This document shows positions 62,801 to 64,000 of a stretch of 64,000 nucleotides of DNA, piece after piece. This stretch comes from Sarcocystis neurona (lineage: Eukaryota > Apicomplexa > Conoidasida > Eucoccidiorida > Sarcocystidae): NCBI GenBank assembly GCA_000727475.1, contig KL647300.1, positions 3,232,196 to 3,296,195 of the forward strand. Reading direction: 5' to 3'. The position numbers and the translations under genes were made by a program. The notes under the pieces are model-generated. The model was given only the letters and a program-made list of their open reading frames with translations. It did not search any database and had not been told where the DNA came from. Each line of letters begins with the position of its first letter. Positions within the stretch are counted from its first letter, which is position 1.

Positions 62801-63475
62801 ATATACATATATATATACATATATATATACACTTAATATCTGGCACTTGTGGATGAATCGCAAGCAGAGATGCACGTGGAGGCGTCGCACTGTCCGAAGA
62901 AAAGTTTTTATTTCTGCGCCACACAGAGAGTATATACATGTACACGACCGCCCCCTATCATTCCTTCCCCCCTTCCCCCCCTTCCCCCCCCCCCGCCTTC
63001 CACACGCGAGCTTAGACAAATACAAACAGATGTAGACCAGCGTGTCTAGTTTTGGTCGCAAGAATTCCCAGGTCGATCTGCTATATACAGAGACATACAC
63101 ATGTGTGTGCGTGCCGAGCTCCAAGCAATACGAACACATATAGAATCTGCGTGTCTACTTTCAGCAGCAAGAAGTCCCAGGCCGACCAGCCATGCAGAGA
63201 GAGATATAAATGTGTGCGTAGCCCACCTGAAACTTTTTGTTGAGTTCTCGTTTGAATCGTACGGGACTGAAGAACTCTGCGAGTCTGCGCGCCTGCTGGG
63301 CGTTGGCCCCAGGCTCGAAGGCGTGCTGCAGCAGCTCTTTCACCGCCCTTCCGCCTTCCTCCATTTGTCGGTTCATTGCTGCGCGCTTCGCGTCGAAGTC
63401 GAGAGTGTCTTTCTCTTCAATAGATAGCGAGAACAGCTCTAGCAAATACAGCGGGAACGGCTCGCCGGAGGAGTC
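38022..63475 (-). CDS. Large multi-exon gene, putative divergent dynamin-related protein (5' unresolved)
   Basis: Fourteen minus-strand exons join with agreeing phases to 3384 nt, 1127 codons plus stop, over 25 kb. The first three read FFSPVRFKRELNKKFQ, GLLSEQLAALERRLVRKR, CREFIKLYLRELMQVV, SGNY and SYGGSLRDN. Order and spacing match the dynamin stalk: FF, then Y-L--LN--L, a helix, a helix, I-G, then SGGARI-. Later, SLENYCRKRARECATAMRDL followed by FEMIEDFF resembles the stalk helix before LIDIEL-Y-NTNHPDF. Dynamins are GTPases that constrict or cut membranes. No GTPase P-loop is seen; it must lie upstream of 64000 or be missing. An insert with Ala/Gly runs sits between the stalk halves. Apicomplexan DrpC-type proteins are a plausible comparison. 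Exon structure is better supported than identity. Confidence 0.6.
38856..39996 (-). other. Probable last intron of dynamin-like gene
   Basis: GTAAGA to TTCTGCTGCGGGCAG. CTG-rich on the plus strand at 39780-39900 and mixed unique/CAG DNA elsewhere; no TA arrays. Confidence 0.5.
39997..40085 (-). CDS. Dynamin-like gene, exon with DEELMEHFNIDLNKDEL
   Basis: GRALPRTDEELMEHFNIDLN, KDELMVKLQA. The donor GCAGGCC|GTAAGA is strong, phase 0. If unspliced the frame continues 32 more codons to a stop at 39898 (ends TDRSPAA), which would be an alternative C terminus. Confidence 0.75.
40086..41015 (-). other. Intron of dynamin-like gene
   Basis: GTATGT to GTGCTTCGCGCAG. Mostly TA/ACAT microsatellite, with long TATATA runs at 40470-40515. 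Confidence 0.75.
41016..41109 (-). CDS. Dynamin-like gene, short exon
   Basis: HLASEEKHTITCESDLERTL, QERILCEPSPT. The donor GACCG|GTATGT leaves one base that forms GGG with the next exon. The acceptor is GGGTGACAG; a second AG 12 bases later would not keep phase. Confidence 0.75.
41211..41500. repeat. Tandem ACAC/TA repeats, ~106-120 base period
   Basis: CACGAATGTATCTACACAC (41211), CACGAATGTACCTACACAC (41317) and CACGAGTGTACCTACACAC (41437) mark three copies with TA and ACAT spacers. Confidence 0.75.
42740..42910. repeat. 20-bp minisatellite CACTGCCCCACGTGCATGCG
   Basis: Eight to nine copies of a 20-base unit with few changes. Most copies hold the palindromic cores GCATGC or CACGTG. Confidence 0.95.
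43058..43177 (-). CDS. Dynamin-like gene, exon with HVKDSLAMRKQRLG
   Basis: VTQHVKDSLAMRKQRLGIAD, VYARHESGAAGTPNNMIYEE; donor GAAGAA|GTAAGT. The acceptor is uncertain: CTGGAG at 43178 fits phase, while the better-looking TTCCCTGCAG at 43195 would need a different upstream phase. Confidence 0.7.
43361..43477 (-). CDS. Dynamin-like gene, exon with LERMRRLFALASFLVNF
   Basis: SRRLLVGGSVSPRLERMRRL then FALASFLVNFISMRRRNHG: one basic amphipathic helix. Phase 0 at both ends. The donor GGG|GTCGTG is weak; GTGCAT|GTATAC nine bases on would add three residues. Confidence 0.6.
43478..44219 (-). other. Intron of dynamin-like gene
   Basis: GTGCGC to TTTATGTGAACCAG. TA/ACAT tracts dominate 43690-44060; the rest is unique. 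Confidence 0.65.
44220..44364 (-). CDS. Dynamin-like gene, helical exon
   Basis: RKRARECATAMRDLIFEQTH, AIHFEMIEDFFDGCRRFETD, FLGGQQTKE. The two bases from the previous exon complete AGG. The donor GAA|GTGCGC was chosen for phase; GGAG|GTCAGC 17 bases earlier is the alternative. Confidence 0.75.
44365..45326 (-). other. Intron of dynamin-like gene
   Basis: GTACGA to TTTGTGTGACAG. Contains the 36-bp CAGGAG minisatellite (44870-45020) and TA/ACGTA tracts at 44390-44640. Confidence 0.75.
44870..45020. repeat. 36-bp minisatellite, GAGCAGGAGCAGGGGCTGCA
   Basis: Nearly perfect tandem copies (about four) of a 36-base unit that contains the quoted 20 bases and a GAAGCAGCAA stretch. It reads QKQQEQEQGL on the plus strand, opposite to the gene. 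Confidence 0.95.
45327..45598 (-). CDS. Dynamin-like gene, stalk-like helical exon
   Basis: MMRSVRHVIDKADWEPLVAD, LLQANVRGGMLQLVRLAA, RRILRAASAEVLRQVRNGD, NNRRFMEELNLSLENYC. Helical and hydrophobic/basic, like the second half of a dynamin stalk. The donor is CTGCAG|GTACGA. An upstream acceptor (GATGGAG) is an alternative. Confidence 0.8.
45599..46654 (-). other. Intron of dynamin-like gene, holds a duplicated exon fragment
   Basis: GTAAAC to TACGCGCAG. TA tracts at 45880-46240 and 46540-46570. The 46438-46500 stretch is a partial copy of the preceding exon. Confidence 0.65.
46438..46500 (-). pseudogene. Partial duplicate of the exon at 46655-46776
   Basis: About 62 bases match 46651-46713, including the donor. 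It reads TEPEEGRFSDCVLLQ against IEPERKFSDHVLLQ. With the AG at 46488 it would be a 46-nt exon, which breaks frame, so it is probably a relic. A regulated alternative exon is possible. Confidence 0.65.
46655..46776 (-). CDS. Dynamin-like gene, exon with FSDHVLLQ end
   Basis: GDFAEMRLLNQLALTHLGRW, LKFHMCNIEPERKFSDHVLLQ in overlapping pieces. The single G from the previous exon gives GGA. The donor CTCCAG|GTAAAC is strong, phase 0. Confidence 0.8.
46777..48188 (-). other. Intron of dynamin-like gene
   Basis: GTACCT to ACGGATTTCAG. TA/ACAT arrays fill 47330-47930 and include three recurrences of CAGACACAATG about 115-160 bases apart. A purine-rich stretch lies at 46900-47270. Confidence 0.7.
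48189..48704 (-). CDS. Dynamin-like gene, Gly/Ala-rich exon
   Basis: GFRCWRRFYRPDGWVGLQPV, LLSVSLPALQQQQQTPWG, a Gly/Ala run, then SRSYLFDRGEAVVKCLLGPD and DQVVAIDELFTDAAAELPDR. The acceptor was chosen so the single base from the previous exon gives GGC. The donor is CTCGCAG|GTACCT. Confidence 0.75.
48705..52660 (-). other. Intron of dynamin-like gene
   Basis: GTCCCA to CCGCCGCCTGCAG. About 4 kb, with TA/ACAT tracts at 49680-49870, 50160-50290, 50540-50600 and 51340-51900. The ~85-bp minisatellite lies at 50730-51150 and unique DNA at 48850-49660. Nothing coding supported. Confidence 0.65.
50730..51150. repeat. Minisatellite, ~85-bp unit, about five copies
   Basis: Each copy carries TGTATGTATGTGCGTGGGGC, a CCGCGTCTACA stretch, ACACGTGTACTCCTGTGTACC and a TATATA spacer. 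Copies differ at many positions. Confidence 0.85.
52661..53117 (-). CDS. Dynamin-like gene, insert exon with Ala/Gly run
   Basis: ERFAPRTGPDGKVIMQPGQ, VRYTLSKDESNMFGLVQSVG, a long Ala/Gly/Pro-rich stretch, then LLSSKDATVTFYFRSG. It starts in phase 0 and ends with one base (AGGAGCG|GTCCCA). The flanking beta-like segments could form a small domain interrupted by the homopolymer. Confidence 0.7.
54220..54470. repeat. GTTGCT / TCTGCTGTTGCT trinucleotide array
   Basis: Continuous CTG/TTG/CTT triplets. On the plus strand they give a pure Leu run, on the minus strand Ala/Thr or Gln/Lys runs. Confidence 0.95.
54830..55200. repeat. CTG-rich minisatellite with GAGGCTGCTTCAGCTGCTG units
   Basis: Units of roughly 27-33 bases alternate between GGAGTGCTTCAGCTGCTGC and GACTGCCTGAGCTGCTGCC forms. 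The long plus-strand frame across it is Cys/Leu/Ala-rich repeat translation. Confidence 0.9.
56017..56046 (-). CDS. Dynamin-like gene, 30-nt micro-exon (candidate)
   Basis: GTGTTTCAG acceptor, ten codons YLSRCTFVNK, then AACAAA|GTGAGT donor; phase 0 at both ends and so compatible with its neighbours. Skipping it would also keep frame. A longer frame through the donor (SESLAKQLDEAAGGN) is the competing reading. Confidence 0.5.
56630..56900. repeat. Tandem duplication, period about 133 bases
   Basis: CCGACACGTGTATACGC (56650) and CCGACACGTGTACGCGC (56785), each followed by CGTCCC, a CTTCTACGTAGAT/CTTCTCCGTGGAT block and AACCCATACACAAGCGCATGC / CACCCATACATATGCGCATGC. Confidence 0.8.
58330..58480. 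repeat. 24-bp minisatellite GCAGCTGCGGTGGCAGTGAC
   Basis: About five imperfect copies of a 24-base unit (the quoted 20 bases plus AGCA), starting just downstream of exon 3's donor in the gene's direction. Confidence 0.85.
58503..58719 (-). CDS. Dynamin-like gene, exon 3
   Basis: EFIKLYLRELMQVVTELVSG, NYTIIRLPESGDVF, SYGGSLRDNLEDGHRLACEL and FPDKEHYDPDFLAKTY. The GG-R-N block corresponds to SGGARIN of dynamins. The donor is excellent: ACCTAC|GTAAGT, phase 0. Confidence 0.8.
58720..61315 (-). other. Intron of dynamin-like gene
   Basis: GTGCAG to CGCGCTTCTGCGCAG. Contains a GA-rich minisatellite (58960-59300), TA/ACAT tracts (59420-59700, 60100-61000) and GATA runs near 60660-60800. Confidence 0.7.
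58960..59300. repeat. Purine-rich GGGAGACAGCGG minisatellite
   Basis: Imperfect 10-20 base units of GGGAGACAGCGGGGCAGA and GACACAGACAGAG. The long Pro/Leu/Ser frame on the minus strand here is its translation. Confidence 0.85.
61316..61437 (-). CDS. Dynamin-like gene, exon 2
   Basis: GLLSEQLAALERRLVRKR then ATERRIAEIEEQLSQQ: an amphipathic helix at the place of the first stalk helix. The donor CTGCAG|GTGCAG leaves AG, completed to AGG by exon 3. Confidence 0.75.
61438..63226 (-). other. Intron of dynamin-like gene
   Basis: GTGGGC to CTCCTGCTGCAG. TA/ACAT tracts fill 61990-62840, a C-rich run lies at 62945-62993, and CAG-rich DNA on the plus strand at 61440-61760 gives long spurious frames. 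Confidence 0.7.
63227..63475 (-). CDS. Dynamin-like gene, first resolved exon
   Basis: After acceptor GCGGTGGTGCAG: DSSGEPFPLYLLELFSLSIE, then EEGGRAVKELLQHAFEP and LAEFFSPVRFKRELNKKFQ. The donor is TTTCAG|GTGGGC, phase 0. The frame continues upstream to a Met at 63709 through a Cys-rich stretch that reads like a CTG-repeat intron end, so I do not start there. Confidence 0.7.
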
Positions 63476-63866
63476 CTGCACCACCGCGCACGGAGGAAGA
63501 ACCGAGCACCAGCAGCAACCGCATGAGCAGCAACAGCAGCAGCCCCGCACGCCGTGCGCCAGCAGGAACGCCAGCACCGGAGCTACAGAAGAAGGAGCAG
63601 CAGCTGCCGAAACAGCAGCAGCAGGCGAAACTGGGGAACACGCCTTCCTCTCCCCTCTTCCCCCAGCACAAAACAGGTCGTCCCCTGACGTGCACCTATA
63701 TAGCTGCATCTCAAGGATTTATATACACGTACATATATATATATATGTGTACGCGGTACTACTGCAATTTATGATGCGTCGCTTTGTACGTATACACATA
63801 CATATATATATATATGTACAGGTGATCCCCAGAATGATCGGTGTGTTGCAGGTGTCGTGGGTGACT
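63476..63866. other. Unresolved 5' side of the dynamin-like gene
   Basis: 63476-63690 is CTG-rich on the minus strand and ends in an acceptor, so it reads as an intron. TA tracts lie at 63720-63750 and 63795-63820. A minus-strand block at 63820-63864 has AG and GT borders and, in one phase, reads SPTTPATHRSFWGSP. Confidence 0.4.
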
Positions 63867-64000
63867 ATGGGAAGATTAAAGAAAAAGTCCTCGTCCACGT
63901 GTTGCGTAACGACAAACACAGATCCGCCGGAAAGAGTCAAGGAGAGGAAAGCAGAGGCAATGCGTCTACAGCAGCTCCAAGCCTGCGCGTGCGCGCGCAG
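63867..64000 (+). CDS. Candidate first exon of a divergent gene, cut by window end
   Basis: MGRLKKKSSSTCCVTTNTD, PPERVKERKAEAMRLQQLQ: a basic, charged start typical of real N termini, open to the end of the window. The minus strand is open over the same bases (TLSGGSVFVVTQHVDEDFF), so strand assignment is undecided. No family recognised. Confidence 0.35.
   Translation, partial: MGRLKKKSSSTCCVTTNTDPPERVKERKAEAMRLQQLQACACAR

Overview
The window looks like nuclear DNA of a coccidian apicomplexan, most probably an Eimeria-type genome. The reasons are exons loaded with CAG/GCA/AGC runs that encode Gln, Ala and Ser homopolymers, GC-rich exons separated by introns stuffed with TA/ACAT/GATA microsatellites, and genes spread over 11-25 kb. 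I cannot name the species. There is one assembly gap (26400-26915). No rRNA, tRNA, CRISPR array or intact transposon was recognised.

Three multi-exon genes account for the convincing coding sequence. (1) 761-11688, plus strand: a sister-chromatid-cohesion loader of the Scc2/NIPBL/Nipped-B family. Three exons join in phase and rebuild the conserved C-terminal block. Earlier exons probably lie before base 1. (2) 14452-30724, minus strand: a WBP11-type splicing factor in seven exons whose phases all agree (2082 nt, 693 codons plus stop). It carries the N-terminal Wbp11 domain, the ESIPLP motif, a Pro/Gln-rich middle, the FVPT-LR motif and the typical acidic/aromatic C-terminal tail. It converges on gene 1. 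(3) 38022-63475, minus strand: a large gene in at least 14 exons, phase-consistent throughout (1127 codons plus stop from the first resolved exon). Its first exons resemble the stalk of dynamin-superfamily proteins, which suggests a divergent dynamin-related protein. The GTPase domain is not in the window; it is either upstream of 64000 or absent.

Between these genes, 11.7-14.4 kb and 30.7-38.0 kb hold unique or CAG-rich sequence with no gene I can defend. Introns carry many minisatellites and segmental duplications: an inverted pair of a ~230 bp element, a 149-bp tandem duplication, an ~85-bp minisatellite, a ~133-bp duplication and a relic duplicate of part of one exon. At 63820-64000 both strands have coding-like frames, so the 5' end of gene 3 is unresolved.

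All exon boundaries come from reading splice sites (GT/AG), phase agreement and remembered family motifs. No transcript or database search was available.
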